Numbered from the stretch's first letter, positions 7,487 through 16,329 are shown. The stretch: 64,000 nucleotides of DNA from Thalassobaculum fulvum (GCF_014652915.1 NZ_BMZS01000003.1:62001-126000), one strand, 5' to 3'. The notes: generated by a model not told the origin, from the letters alone. A program made the numbers and translations.

Positions 7487-9820
7487 ATGGATACGGGACT
7501 GGTCGGGACGAGGGTCGAGCGGGTCGAGGATCGCCGGTTCCTGACCGGGCAGGGCCGGTTCGGCGACGACCTGCGGCTGCCGGGGCAGGCGTTCGCCGTG
7601 GTGCTGCGGTCGCCGTACCCGCACGCCCGGATTGCCGGAATCGACGCCGGGGAAGCGCGGCAGGCGCCGGGCGTGCTGCTGGTGCTGACGGCGGCCGAGC
7701 TGGCGGAGGACGGGGTCGGCACGATCCCTTCGCTGTCGAACCTTCCGCCTTACGACCTCGGCAAGCTCGACGGCGGTCCCGCCGCCGACGGTTCGCAGCC
7801 GGTGCTGGCGACCGACAGGGTCCGCTATCTCGGCGAGCCGGTCGCCTTCGTGGTCGCCGAGACCATCGACCAGGCCAAGGACGCCGCCGCCCTGATCGAG
7901 GTCGACTACGAGCCGCTGACCCCGGTCATGACCTACGCCGACGCGGTCCGGCCGGACGCCCCGACCCTGTGGGACGACATGGCGTCGAACCGGTCGTTCG
8001 AGTGGGAGGGCGGCGATGCTGCGGCGGTCGAGCGGGCGTTCGCCGAGGCCGCCCACGTCACCCGCCTGGACCTCGTGAACAACCGCGTGGTCGGGGCGTT
8101 CATGGAGCCGCGCGGGGCGCTGGCGGAGATCGAGGACGGCAGCGGCCGGCTGGTGCTGCACGTCGGCTGCCAGAGCGCCCACGGCATGCGGGCCGGGCTG
8201 TGCGGCATCCTCGGCCTGCCGGGCGACGGCCTGCGGGTGGTGGTGCCCGACATGGGCGGCGGCTTCGGCCCGCGGGCGCCGGTCTATCCGGAGTTCGCGC
8301 TGCTGCTGGTGGCCGTGCGCCGGTTGGGCCGGCCGGTCGGCTGGACGGCCGAGCGTAGCGAGAGCTTCCTGACCGACGCCCAGGCCCGCGACCACCTGCT
8401 GCGGGGTGAGCTGGCGCTCGACGCCGAGGGCCGCTTCACCGGCCTGCGGCTGGTCGCCGAGTGGCGGCACGGCGCCTATCTGACCGGCCGCAACATCTAC
8501 GTGATGATCCGGTTCCTGCCGCCGTCGCTCGGCGGCGCCTACCGGGTGCCGTGTGCCCACACCCGGATCCTCGGCGCGTTCTCCAACACCACCCCGCTGG
8601 CGTCGTTCCGCGGGGTCGGGCGGGTCGAGACCAACTACCTGATGGAGAGCCTGGTCGACGCCGCGGCGCGCGAGCTCGGCATCGACCCGGTCGAGCTGCG
8701 CCGGCGCAACCTGGTGACCGCCGCCGACTTGCCGTGGACCGCCGCCGGCGGCAACCGGATCACCTCCGGCAATTTCGAAAGCCACCTGGACCGCGCCCTC
8801 GAACTGCTCGATTGCCGGGGCTTTGCGGACCGGCGGCAGGCGTCCGCGGCGCACGGCCTGCTGCGCGGCTTCGGGGTCGGGGTCTATGTCGAGAACGACG
8901 GCGGCGTGCCGAACGAGTTCGCCGGCGTCAGCGTCGAGGGCGCGGGCAGGGATGACGACGGCACCGTCACGGTGCGGGTCGGCACCCAGGATTTCGGCAT
9001 GGGGCATTCGACCATGTACGCCCAGGTGGCGGCCGACGAGCTCGGCGTGCCGTTCGACCGGGTCCGGGTGGTGTTCGGCGACACCGACCAGGTTGCGCGC
9101 GGCGCCGGTTCGCATGGCTCGCGCTCGGCCCGGATCGGCGGCGGTGCGGTGGTGACCGGCGCCCGCGACGTGGTCAAGCGGGCCCGCCAGCTGGCGTCCG
9201 AGCTGATGGAGGCGGCCGAGGCCGACATCGAGTTCCGGGCCGGCCGGTTCCGGATCGGCGGCACCGACCGCTCGGTCTCGCTGTTCGAGGTGGCGCGGTT
9301 CGCCGAGGAGCGCGGCGAAGCGCTGGCGGCCGACGCCGACTTCGTGACCAGGGACGAGGCCCATCCGAGCGGCTGCCACGTCTGCGAGGTCACGGTCGAT
9401 CCGGACACCGGGCGGGTGACCATCGAGGGCTACGGGGTGGTGGCCGACGTCGGGCGGATCGTGAACCCGCTGATCGTCGAGGGCCAGATGCACGGCGGAG
9501 CGGTCCAGGGCATCGGCCAGGCCCTGCTGGAGCGCGTCGTCTACGACCCGGAGAGCGGCCAGACCCTGACCGGCAGCTTCATGGACTACACGCTGCCGCG
9601 GGCCGACGACCTGCCGTCGATCGCCCTGGCGTTCGACGAGGTGGCGGAGCCCGACAACCCGCTCGGGGTGAAGGGGGCGGGCGAGTCCGCGACCTCGGGT
9701 GCGCCGGCGGCGGTGATGAACGCGATCCGCGACGCCCTGGCGAGTGCCGGGAGCACCGCGCACATCGACATGCCGGCCACGCCGGAGCAGATCTGGCGGG
9801 CCTTGCGGGAAGTGAACTAG
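7487..9820 (+). CDS. Xanthine dehydrogenase family molybdopterin-binding subunit (orphan)
   Basis: A 777-residue CoxL/XdhB-type large subunit that would bind molybdopterin cytosine dinucleotide and hydroxylate an aldehyde, heterocycle or similar substrate. It has the N-terminal aldehyde oxidase hammerhead domain (residues 10-120, VGTRVERVEDRRFLTG at the start), VVPDMGGGFGPRAPVYPE near 255, SFRGVGR near 375, and the C-terminal GAGE motif (VKGAGESATSGAPAAV) holding the catalytic Glu. The AYxCSFR active-site loop of true form I CO dehydrogenase is absent. No FAD-binding or 2Fe-2S subunit gene is adjacent, which is unusual because these enzymes normally work as three-part complexes. ATG 7487 has GGGAG upstream. 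Confidence 0.88.
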   Translation: MDTGLVGTRVERVEDRRFLTGQGRFGDDLRLPGQAFAVVLRSPYPHARIAGIDAGEARQAPGVLLVLTAAELAEDGVGTIPSLSNLPPYDLGKLDGGPAADGSQPVLATDRVRYLGEPVAFVVAETIDQAKDAAALIEVDYEPLTPVMTYADAVRPDAPTLWDDMASNRSFEWEGGDAAAVERAFAEAAHVTRLDLVNNRVVGAFMEPRGALAEIEDGSGRLVLHVGCQSAHGMRAGLCGILGLPGDGLRVVVPDMGGGFGPRAPVYPEFALLLVAVRRLGRPVGWTAERSESFLTDAQARDHLLRGELALDAEGRFTGLRLVAEWRHGAYLTGRNIYVMIRFLPPSLGGAYRVPCAHTRILGAFSNTTPLASFRGVGRVETNYLMESLVDAAARELGIDPVELRRRNLVTAADLPWTAAGGNRITSGNFESHLDRALELLDCRGFADRRQASAAHGLLRGFGVGVYVENDGGVPNEFAGVSVEGAGRDDDGTVTVRVGTQDFGMGHSTMYAQVAADELGVPFDRVRVVFGDTDQVARGAGSHGSRSARIGGGAVVTGARDVVKRARQLASELMEAAEADIEFRAGRFRIGGTDRSVSLFEVARFAEERGEALAADADFVTRDEAHPSGCHVCEVTVDPDTGRVTIEGYGVVADVGRIVNPLIVEGQMHGGAVQGIGQALLERVVYDPESGQTLTGSFMDYTLPRADDLPSIALAFDEVAEPDNPLGVKGAGESATSGAPAAVMNAIRDALASAGSTAHIDMPATPEQIWRALREVN

Positions 9821-9833
9821 GGGTAGGCGGCGG

Positions 9834-9939
9834 GTGGGTCCCGGATCGCACTTCGTGCGTCCGGGATGAGGTTGAAACGCTAAGCTGCTTGTTCCTCATC
9901 CCGGCCGAAGGGGCGGAGCCCCGGAGAGCCGGGACCCAC
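9834..9939. repeat. Nested inverted repeat, diverged copy E
   Basis: Outer arms GTGGGTCCCGG (9834-9844) and CCGGGACCCAC (9929-9939), inner arms CCGGGATGAGG (9861-9871) and CCTCATCCCGG (9893-9903), all exact complements. The architecture mirrors copies A-D but the arm sequences differ (TCCCGG instead of TTCCGG, ATGAGG instead of ATGACG). It separates convergent genes and can fold into a long hairpin. Confidence 0.82.
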
Positions 9940-9962
9940 GATGCGACGGGCGTTCGCCGGCG

Positions 9963-10850
9963 TTACCCCTTCCGGGTGAACGATACGCCCGACCAGTCCT
10001 CCCAGAGCTGGGCCAGGGCGGCGTAGTCCAGGTCGCCCATGCCCTTGGCCTCGGCGATCTCGTACGGGGTGTGCGAGGCCAGGGTGGCGAACAGCGGCAC
10101 CCCGAGCTGCTGCGAGGTCTCGAGCGCCAGCACCGAGTCCTTGCGGGCGTTGCTGACCGACATGCCGGCCTTGTAGTCGCCCTGCTGCATGCGCTCCTGC
10201 ACCCGGTGGACCAGCGGGCGCAGCAGGCCTTCCTCGCGGTTCAGCACGTCGACCATGGTCTGCACCGGCACGCCGAGCTTGGTCGACATGGCGAAGGCCT
10301 CGATCAGCACCACCATGACGGCGTGCATGACGCCGTTGTTGACCACCTTCACCCCCATGCCGGCACCGACCGGGCCGAGGTCGAAGATCCGGTCGGCGAG
10401 CAGGTCGAGCACCGGCCGGGCCCTCGCCACGTCCTCCGGCGAGCCGCCGAGGAAGAAGGTGATCTTGGCGGCCGCCATGCTGGCGACGCCGCCGGCGATC
10501 GCCGCGTCCACGAAGCCGACGCCGTGCGGCGCGCAGCGGGCATGGCAGTCGATCGCGGTCTTCGGCGTGACGGTGCTGGTCTCGATTACGATCTCCGGGC
10601 GGTGGCCGGCCGCCAGGATCTCGTCGACCACGGCCAGCGAGGCCTCCGGCTTCGGCAGCGACAGGATGATCCGCTTGGCCTTGGCGGCGACCTCGGCAGC
10701 CGAGCCGACGCAGGTCATCTCGAGGTCGGCGACGGCGTCGCGGCGGGCGGCGCTCAGGTCGAAGCCGACCAGCGGAATCCGGCCGGAAAGCGCCTTGCAG
10801 ATCGACGAGCCGGCGTTGCCGAGCCCGATGACGCCCACGGTGTCCGACAT
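9963..10850 (-). CDS. NAD(P)-dependent beta-hydroxyacid dehydrogenase (3-hydroxyisobutyrate dehydrogenase-like)
   Basis: A 295-residue cytoplasmic oxidoreductase of the 3-hydroxyisobutyrate / tartronate semialdehyde / 6-phosphogluconate dehydrogenase superfamily. The N-terminal Rossmann fold begins VGVIGLGNAGSSI (residues 5-17), FVDAAIAGG near 113-121 forms the substrate loop, and Lys168 within GMGVKVVNNG is the expected catalytic lysine with Asn172 nearby; the C-terminal helical domain includes YKAGMSVSNARKDSVLAL. A strong ribosome binding site GGAGG lies just before ATG 10850. Whether it acts on hydroxyisobutyrate, tartronate semialdehyde, glyoxylate or another substrate is not decidable here. 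It is divergent from a DUF1328 gene. Confidence 0.88.
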   Translation of the reverse strand: MSDTVGVIGLGNAGSSICKALSGRIPLVGFDLSAARRDAVADLEMTCVGSAAEVAAKAKRIILSLPKPEASLAVVDEILAAGHRPEIVIETSTVTPKTAIDCHARCAPHGVGFVDAAIAGGVASMAAAKITFFLGGSPEDVARARPVLDLLADRIFDLGPVGAGMGVKVVNNGVMHAVMVVLIEAFAMSTKLGVPVQTMVDVLNREEGLLRPLVHRVQERMQQGDYKAGMSVSNARKDSVLALETSQQLGVPLFATLASHTPYEIAEAKGMGDLDYAALAQLWEDWSGVSFTRKG

Positions 10851-10916
10851 TCATTCCTCCTTTGGTCTGAGTTGCTTGGCCGGCGCGGCGCCCGACGGTC
10901 GACGGGCGATCCGGGC

Positions 10917-10942
10917 GGAACCGGTGGCCGCGCCGGGATGTT
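10917..10942 (+). promoter_or_regulatory. Candidate sigma-EcfG (general stress) promoter
   Basis: GGAAC (10917-10921), 17 bases, then TGTT (10939-10942), one mismatch from the alphaproteobacterial EcfG consensus GGAAC-N16/17-CGTT. The DUF1328 start codon follows 36 bases later. Small DUF1328 membrane proteins are known members of stress regulons, so the placement is sensible. The match is by eye only. Confidence 0.5.
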
Positions 10943-10977
10943 GTTCGGACAGGACCGACGGACGGTGAAAGGAAACC

Positions 10978-11154
10978 ATGATGCTCGGCTGGGCCCTGTT
11001 GTTCTTCGTTCTCGCGATGGTGGCCGGGGTATTGGGGTTCGGCGGCGTCGCCACGGCGTCGGCCAATATCGCGCAGATCCTGTTCCTGGTGTTCCTGGTG
11101 CTGCTGGTGCTCAGCGCCCTGATCGGCGTCCTGCGCGGGCGCAGTCCACTGTGA
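10978..11154 (+). CDS. DUF1328 (YtjA-like) small membrane protein
   Basis: A 58-residue protein beginning [20 protein letters not shown], with two hydrophobic helices (about residues 3-22 and 31-52) joined by [14 protein letters not shown] and ending in a short basic tail RGRSPL. This is the full pattern and length of the DUF1328/YtjA inner-membrane family, whose molecular role is unknown but which is often induced by general stress. The ribosome binding site AAGGA is six bases before the first of two adjacent ATGs (10978 and 10981). A candidate sigma-EcfG promoter lies upstream. It faces the gamma-glutamyltransferase gene convergently. Confidence 0.85.
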   Translation: MMLGWALLFFVLAMVAGVLGFGGVATASANIAQILFLVFLVLLVLSALIGVLRGRSPL

Positions 11155-11247
11155 CCGCGCCCCGACCGCGGCGGACGACGCCCATGGCGCGATGGACGAT
11201 CGTACCGCGGCGATCGAGCCGGTCGCCCGCGATCCCGGCTTGCCGGA

Positions 11248-12846
11248 TCACCGCGTCGCGGCCACCGCGGCCCCGTCCCGGCGGGCGTCGGCGGCACCGG
11301 CGAACGCGCCGGTCTCCGGATCGCGCGAGACCGCGTGCATGCCACCGGCGGACCACGACACCGGCCCGACCACCTCGACGCCGTGGCCGCGCGCCCGCAG
11401 CTTCTCGACGACGTCCGCCGGCACCCGGTTCTCCAGCATCACGCGGGTGCCGTCCCACAGCCGGCCGCGCGGCGCGTCGATCGCCGCCTGCAGGTCGAGC
11501 CCGTAGCCGAGGAGGTGCACCATCGCCTGGCTCTGGGTCTGCGGGATGCCGTAGCTGCCGGGGGTGCCGAGGCACAGCACCGGCTTGCCGTCGACGGTCG
11601 AGACCGACGGCGCCAGGCACATGGCGAAGCGCTCGCCGGGTTTCAGGAAGTTCGGCGATTCCGGGCTGAGATCACCCCAGTTCATGAAGTTGTTCAGGCA
11701 CAGCCCGGTGCCCGGGATCACCGTGCCGGACCCGAACGGCGAGCCGAGGCTCTGGGTGATGCAGACCGCGTTGCCGTCGGTGTCCATGGCGGAGAACGAG
11801 GTGGTGTGCTCCTTCAGGCTCGGGCCGGTGGCGAGCGGGCCGTCGCCGTGCTGCTCGGTGCGGCCCCAGACCGGCGAGCCGTCGGTCAGCCGGGCGCGCA
11901 GCGGGGCCAGCGTCGCCTCCGACAGCAGCGCCTCGATGTCCGCGACCGGCGCCTTGTTGCGACGGATGCGCAGCTCGGCGGCGATCCTGATCGCCCGGAA
12001 CACCCGGTCGAGGTGCTCCTCGCCGAGATGCGGCAGCCCGGAAAAGTCGGTTTCGGCCAGCAGCCGCAGGGTGGTCAGGAACTGGAACGACTCGGCCGGC
12101 GGCGGCGGGACGTGCACGCTCAGGCCCCGGAACTCGGCGACGATCGGGTCCTCCCACACCGGCTCGACGGCTTCCAGGTCGTCCATGCCGATGCAGCCGC
12201 CCATCTTGGCCAGCTCGTCGACCACGCGCTTGCCGAGCGCGCCACCATACAGCGCGCCCGGGCCGTCGGCGGCGATGGTCGCCAGCGTGTCGGCCAGCTC
12301 CGGCTGACGAAGGATCATCCCGACCTTGGGGGCACCGTCGAACGCGAAGATCGGCGCCCAGCCGTCCGACATCTTGCGGTTGGCGCAGACCGCGATGATG
12401 TCCAGGTAGAACGGCGAGATCGGGAACCCGTCGCGCGCCAGGGTGATCGCCGGGGCGAAGCACTCGGCCAGCGACTTGCGCCCGTAGGTCTTGTTCAGGG
12501 TCGCCCAGCCGGCGAGGTTGCCCGGCGTTCCGCCGGCCAGCGGGCCGTCGACCGTGGCCTCCTTGGCGATGCTGTCGGTCGGGAACCGCCGCGGCACCGG
12601 CGGGTGGAAATCGAGAGCCCGGACGCGCCCTTCGGACGCCGGATAGAAGGTCGCGAGGCCCAGGCCGAGCATGCCCGACATGAACGGCTCGGTGACGTTG
12701 AGCGCGGCGGCGGTCGCCACGATCGCGTCGAAGGCATTGCCGCCGGAGTCGAGCATGGCGGCGCCGGCGGCGGCGGCCAGCGGGTGGGCGGCGGCGACCA
12801 TGCCCTTGACCGAACGGACGGACGGGCGGCTCTGGTGAGCGGGCAT
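11248..12846 (-). CDS. Gamma-glutamyltransferase family protein
   Basis: A 532-residue Ntn-hydrolase of the gamma-glutamyltransferase family, normally made as a proenzyme that cleaves itself before a threonine to give large and small subunits. The large-subunit part contains MVAAAHPLAAAAGAAMLDSGG and GGTPGNLAGW; the cleavage/catalytic site is EHTTSFSAMD with Thr348 as the expected nucleophile; the small subunit has GSPFGSGTVIPGTGLCLNNFM. The conserved His after TT in classical GGTs (TTH) is Ser here, and there is no signal peptide, so a cytoplasmic role in gamma-glutamyl amide or other amide turnover is more likely than periplasmic glutathione degradation. GAGG precedes ATG 12846. Confidence 0.88.
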   Translation of the reverse strand: MPAHQSRPSVRSVKGMVAAAHPLAAAAGAAMLDSGGNAFDAIVATAAALNVTEPFMSGMLGLGLATFYPASEGRVRALDFHPPVPRRFPTDSIAKEATVDGPLAGGTPGNLAGWATLNKTYGRKSLAECFAPAITLARDGFPISPFYLDIIAVCANRKMSDGWAPIFAFDGAPKVGMILRQPELADTLATIAADGPGALYGGALGKRVVDELAKMGGCIGMDDLEAVEPVWEDPIVAEFRGLSVHVPPPPAESFQFLTTLRLLAETDFSGLPHLGEEHLDRVFRAIRIAAELRIRRNKAPVADIEALLSEATLAPLRARLTDGSPVWGRTEQHGDGPLATGPSLKEHTTSFSAMDTDGNAVCITQSLGSPFGSGTVIPGTGLCLNNFMNWGDLSPESPNFLKPGERFAMCLAPSVSTVDGKPVLCLGTPGSYGIPQTQSQAMVHLLGYGLDLQAAIDAPRGRLWDGTRVMLENRVPADVVEKLRARGHGVEVVGPVSWSAGGMHAVSRDPETGAFAGAADARRDGAAVAATR

Positions 12847-12922
12847 CTCTGGATCCTCGATTGGTAGGACGGGCGGGCCGAAGCAGGCGGGATGACAGAA
12901 TGACGCGGACCGGCCGCGCTCG

Positions 12923-14050
12923 TCACGCCCGTTCTTGCAGCCTGATCCGCGCCACCAGTGTCGCCCCGACCAGCAGCAGGGCGAGGGCGATCGCCGACGG
13001 CACGACGGCGGCGTCGATCAGCTCGCGGAACGCGACCCGCCAGGGAATCCCGACCGCCACGCGGTATTGCGGCGTGTACAGGCGCCGCGGCCGGACCTCG
13101 TAGATCGCGTCGAAATAGCCCCTGGGCCGCTGCCAGCGTCGCAGTCCGGGCGTTAGCCCGGTCGCCGCGGCGATCCGGTTGCCTTCCAGCAGCGCGACGT
13201 AGCCGATGATGCGGTTGGAGGCGCGGTACTCCTGGACCACGTCGTCGAGCCCGGACAGGTCCTCGGGCGAGATGCCGACCGCGACCGCCTCGCCGAGTCG
13301 GGCGCCCAGCGACGAGGCGTATGCGCCCGCCGTCTCGGCCGCCTTCTCGGCGGCAAGGCCCGCCAGGGTGGAGGCGGTCAGCGCGAGACCGAGGGCTGCG
13401 ACCGTCGCGTAGGCGCCCAGCAGGTCGCGGCGCGACGCGAAGAACTCCGGATTGGCGATGGCGAGGCCGTGGACGATCAGGCCGATCGTCAGCAGGGTGG
13501 TCGCCGCCAGCCCGGCCAGCGCGGCGTTGCGCGTCAGGTCGCCGACCGGGTCGCGCGCGAAGACCAGTTCCACGGTGCCGACCGGCCCGAACCGGTTGAC
13601 GACCGGCAGGGCGACCCTGGACAGCTCGCCGATCCGGTCGACCACGACGTCGTCGGCGGAGATCGTGGCGCCGAACGCGGGCGCGGACCCGGCGACGCCG
13701 GCGTCGATCGTCGAAAGCACCGGACGGCCACCGAGGTCGCGCACGACGATCGCCCGGACGCCGGGATTGGCATGGAAGACCCGGGCAGAGACCGCCGGAA
13801 ACCCGATGAAGTCCTTGAGCGGCAGGCCCATCGCCAGCATGCCGGACATGGCGTTGCGCACGGTCTCGGCCTCGGTCCGGATTCGGGCGGTGTCGAACCG
13901 GGCGGCGACCTGCAGCCAGATTGCCGCGCCCAGCACCAGGATGGCCAGCAGGGTCAGCGCGAATGCCAGCACGGTCCGCAGCCGAGCAGCGGCGAGGGCC
14001 GCGCTGTCGAGACCGCCTTCAAGCTCCGTGGTCGCCAGATCGCTTGCCAC
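12923..14050 (-). CDS. Membrane sensor with two tandem extracytoplasmic domains and no output domain
   Basis: A 375-residue protein starting at GTG 14050 behind GAAGGGAC. It has four predicted membrane helices (about 26-46, 176-196, 211-233, 349-368) enclosing two extracytoplasmic regions. The two regions resemble each other: residues 66-115 (MLAMGLPLKDFIGF, then IVVRDLGGRPVLST) align with 252-297 (AVAVGISPEDLSGL, then YVALLEGNRIAAAT), so the protein is a duplicated helix-sensor-helix unit of PAS/Cache-like type. No kinase, cyclase, HAMP or phosphatase domain follows. It is divergent from the SpoIIE-type phosphatase at 14225, and I infer that the two form a signalling pair. The long open frame continuing to 16141 is a shadow of the phosphatase gene. 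Confidence 0.7.
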   Translation of the reverse strand: MASDLATTELEGGLDSAALAAARLRTVLAFALTLLAILVLGAAIWLQVAARFDTARIRTEAETVRNAMSGMLAMGLPLKDFIGFPAVSARVFHANPGVRAIVVRDLGGRPVLSTIDAGVAGSAPAFGATISADDVVVDRIGELSRVALPVVNRFGPVGTVELVFARDPVGDLTRNAALAGLAATTLLTIGLIVHGLAIANPEFFASRRDLLGAYATVAALGLALTASTLAGLAAEKAAETAGAYASSLGARLGEAVAVGISPEDLSGLDDVVQEYRASNRIIGYVALLEGNRIAAATGLTPGLRRWQRPRGYFDAIYEVRPRRLYTPQYRVAVGIPWRVAFRELIDAAVVPSAIALALLLVGATLVARIRLQERA

Positions 14051-14224
14051 GATCGTCCCTTCAGCTATCGGTGGCCGACAGAATAGGCGGTGACCCGTCG
14101 GTTGCAATGGCGTGGGACGCCGGGGCCGCGCACCACCGGCCGTTGCCGCGACTCCCGGGACTGTGAAAGAGTGCCCCGCGCGCCACGGACCGCGGCGCAG
14201 GATTCCGGCGGGGCAGGGGGAAGG

Positions 14225-16231
14225 ATGCAAGAGGCGAACGCCAGCAGGGCCTCGGCGGCAGCGGAGCGCATGGCGCTGACCCGGCGCTACGGCCTGATCC
14301 TGGGGTTGGCCTACGCCGTCCTGGTGGCGGCCGCGGTCGGGTTCTTCCTCTACCAGACCGACGAGCGGGAGAAGGCCGAGTGGCGGGCGGTCGCCGGCCG
14401 GGTGAAGGAGCACGCCCTGATCCTGGATGCGCTGGCCGGGGCGGTCGCGGACCGCGTCAGGGAACTGCAGGAGGACGCGCGGACCGGTGCCGCCGGGGTC
14501 GTACGGCACGGCCCGGCGGTCGACGATACGGTGGTCGTCGGCGCGCAGGGGCGGCTCGAGTTCCAGGTAGGCGGGGCCGGCAACGTGCCGCCGACCGCGG
14601 CGATCGCCGGCCGGATCGGGGGCGAGGCCTTCCGGGACATCCGCGACGAACTCGGGATGGCACTCGGGCTGCTCGAGGAGTTCCGCTATCTCGTGACCCT
14701 GCTGCCGATCGTCGACCGGGCCTACTATGTGTCCCGGCGCGAGTTCGCCGTGGCGTTGCCGGCCACAGCGTCGGAAGCGGAGGCGGTGCTGGACGGCCCC
14801 CTCGGCCCGGCCCTGCTGCGCGCGGTGTCGCCGGAGGTGGACCGCACGCGCAGCCCGGTCTGGCTGGACGGCAGCGACCTGCCGGGAGGCGGCGACCGGA
14901 TCGTCCATCTGGCTCCGGTCTATCGCGAGGACCGGTTTCTCGGGGCGGTCGTGCTGGAGGTCTCGACCGCCTACCTCAACCGCGTGAACGGGGACTTCGA
15001 CTACCCGGTCGGCACGACCATGCTGATCGGGTCGCAGGGGGCGCTGCTGGCCTATCCGCGTTCCAGCCACCTGGCCGTGACCCTGGGCGCCCCGTTCCGG
15101 ACGCTGCCGGAGGGCGTCGCGGCGGCGGTCGAGAGCGCCCTGACCCTGGCGGACCGGGAGTTCGCCGGCGAGGGCGCGTCGCTGCGCTATGCCGAGCGCC
15201 TGGAGGCGGCCCCCTGGACGCTGGTCTATGTCGGCGACCGCTGGGCGGTCCTGCAGGGGCTGGTGCTGGACTACGGGCCGCAGACCCTGGCCCTGGTGGC
15301 GGTGCTGACGGTGATGCTGCTGATCGCCGGCGGGCTGACCCGGCGCGAATTCGTCGACCCGGCGAGCCGGCTGGTCGAGCACATCCGGGCGGCCGGCGAG
15401 GTCGGGCCGGAGGGGCCGCCGCGGGTGCCGATCGCCTGGCGCCCGTGGTTCCGGACGGTAACCGCGGTGTTCCGCGAGAACGCGGACCTGGTGCGGTTGC
15501 GCCAGGAACTGCAGATCGCCCGCGACATGCAGGCCTCGGTGCTGCCGCGGCAGCCGCTGCGTCACCGCGAGCTCAGCATCGTCGGCCGGATGCAGCCGGC
15601 GCTCGAGGTCGGCGGCGATTTCTACGACTACTTCCGGATCGACGACGACCGGGTCGGGGTGGTGATCGCCGACGTCTCCGGCAAGGGCGTGCCGGCCAGT
15701 CTGTTCATGATGATCACCCGGACCCTTCTGAAGGCGGCCGGCCTGTCCGGCGACGGCCCGGGCGCCTGCCTGGAGCGGGTCAACGACCTGCTGGAGGCGG
15801 AGAACGACCAGGCGATGTTCGTCACCGTGTTCTACGGCGTCATCGACCTCTCGAAACGGACCCTGGTGTACGCCAACGGCGGCCACAACCCGCCGATGCT
15901 GCTGCAGGCCGACGGCACCGTCCGGTCGGTCGAGCCCCTGGGCGACCCGATCCTGGCGGTGGTTCCGGGTGCCGGCTTCCGCGAGGCGCGCCTCGACCTG
16001 CAGCCGGGCGACGCGCTGCTGCTGTACACCGACGGACTGACCGAGGCGTTCAGCGCCGCCGGCGAGGAGTTCGGCGAGCCGCGGCTGACGGCCGCCCTGG
16101 CCGGGGCGAAGGGCGGCGAGGCGGCGGCCGTTGCCGATCACTGCATTGCCGCGGTCGAGGCGTTCTCCGTCGGGGCCGCCCAGTCCGACGACATGACCTG
16201 CCTGGTCGCCCGCATCTCGCCGGCGGCCTGA
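14225..16231 (+). CDS. SpoIIE/RsbU-type PP2C phosphatase with membrane sensor domain
   Basis: A 668-residue inner-membrane protein: helix at about 20-42, extracytoplasmic double-Cache-like region to about 350 (APWTLVYVGDR near its end), second helix near 355-375, a short linker, then a PPM-type serine/threonine phosphatase from about 440. The metal-binding and catalytic motifs are intact: GGDFYDYF, VVIADVSGKGVPASLFM, GGHNPPML, LLYTDGLTEA and SDDMTCLVA. Such enzymes usually dephosphorylate an anti-anti-sigma (STAS) protein and so steer stress or motility regulators; no STAS or anti-sigma kinase gene is adjacent. GGGGGAAGG precedes ATG 14225. The divergent neighbour is a sensor-only protein. 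Confidence 0.88.
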   Translation: MQEANASRASAAAERMALTRRYGLILGLAYAVLVAAAVGFFLYQTDEREKAEWRAVAGRVKEHALILDALAGAVADRVRELQEDARTGAAGVVRHGPAVDDTVVVGAQGRLEFQVGGAGNVPPTAAIAGRIGGEAFRDIRDELGMALGLLEEFRYLVTLLPIVDRAYYVSRREFAVALPATASEAEAVLDGPLGPALLRAVSPEVDRTRSPVWLDGSDLPGGGDRIVHLAPVYREDRFLGAVVLEVSTAYLNRVNGDFDYPVGTTMLIGSQGALLAYPRSSHLAVTLGAPFRTLPEGVAAAVESALTLADREFAGEGASLRYAERLEAAPWTLVYVGDRWAVLQGLVLDYGPQTLALVAVLTVMLLIAGGLTRREFVDPASRLVEHIRAAGEVGPEGPPRVPIAWRPWFRTVTAVFRENADLVRLRQELQIARDMQASVLPRQPLRHRELSIVGRMQPALEVGGDFYDYFRIDDDRVGVVIADVSGKGVPASLFMMITRTLLKAAGLSGDGPGACLERVNDLLEAENDQAMFVTVFYGVIDLSKRTLVYANGGHNPPMLLQADGTVRSVEPLGDPILAVVPGAGFREARLDLQPGDALLLYTDGLTEAFSAAGEEFGEPRLTAALAGAKGGEAAAVADHCIAAVEAFSVGAAQSDDMTCLVARISPAA

Positions 16232-16313
16232 TCCGTCGCTCGACCGTCCGGAAAGCCCGAGCCGGTCGCCTCGGTCACGACCCGGCGCGAGATCGGACTG
16301 ACGCTTCGATTGT

Positions 16314-16329
16314 TTTCCATGTATGGAAA
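16314..16329. promoter_or_regulatory. Palindrome TTTCCAT-GT-ATGGAAA
   Basis: A perfect 7-bp inverted repeat with a 2-bp spacer, in the AT-richest part of the gap between the phosphatase and the EamA transporter, 43 bp upstream of the transporter start. Its size and position suit a dimeric repressor operator. No regulator gene is adjacent. Confidence 0.4.

Noticed and set aside
7247-9763. An 838-codon frame antisense to the molybdopterin dehydrogenase
   Set aside because: Composition is that of a shadow frame and the opposite strand encodes clear family motifs over the whole length.
7487-9820. Carbon monoxide dehydrogenase large subunit (coxL)
   Set aside because: The AYxCSFR loop that carries the Cu-binding Cys is absent and there are no coxM/coxS genes.
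12923-16141. A 1072-codon open frame on the minus strand
   Set aside because: Only the part from GTG 14050 is a gene. The rest is antisense to the phosphatase, is Arg/Gln/His-rich as expected of a shadow in G+C-rich DNA, and has no start signal.
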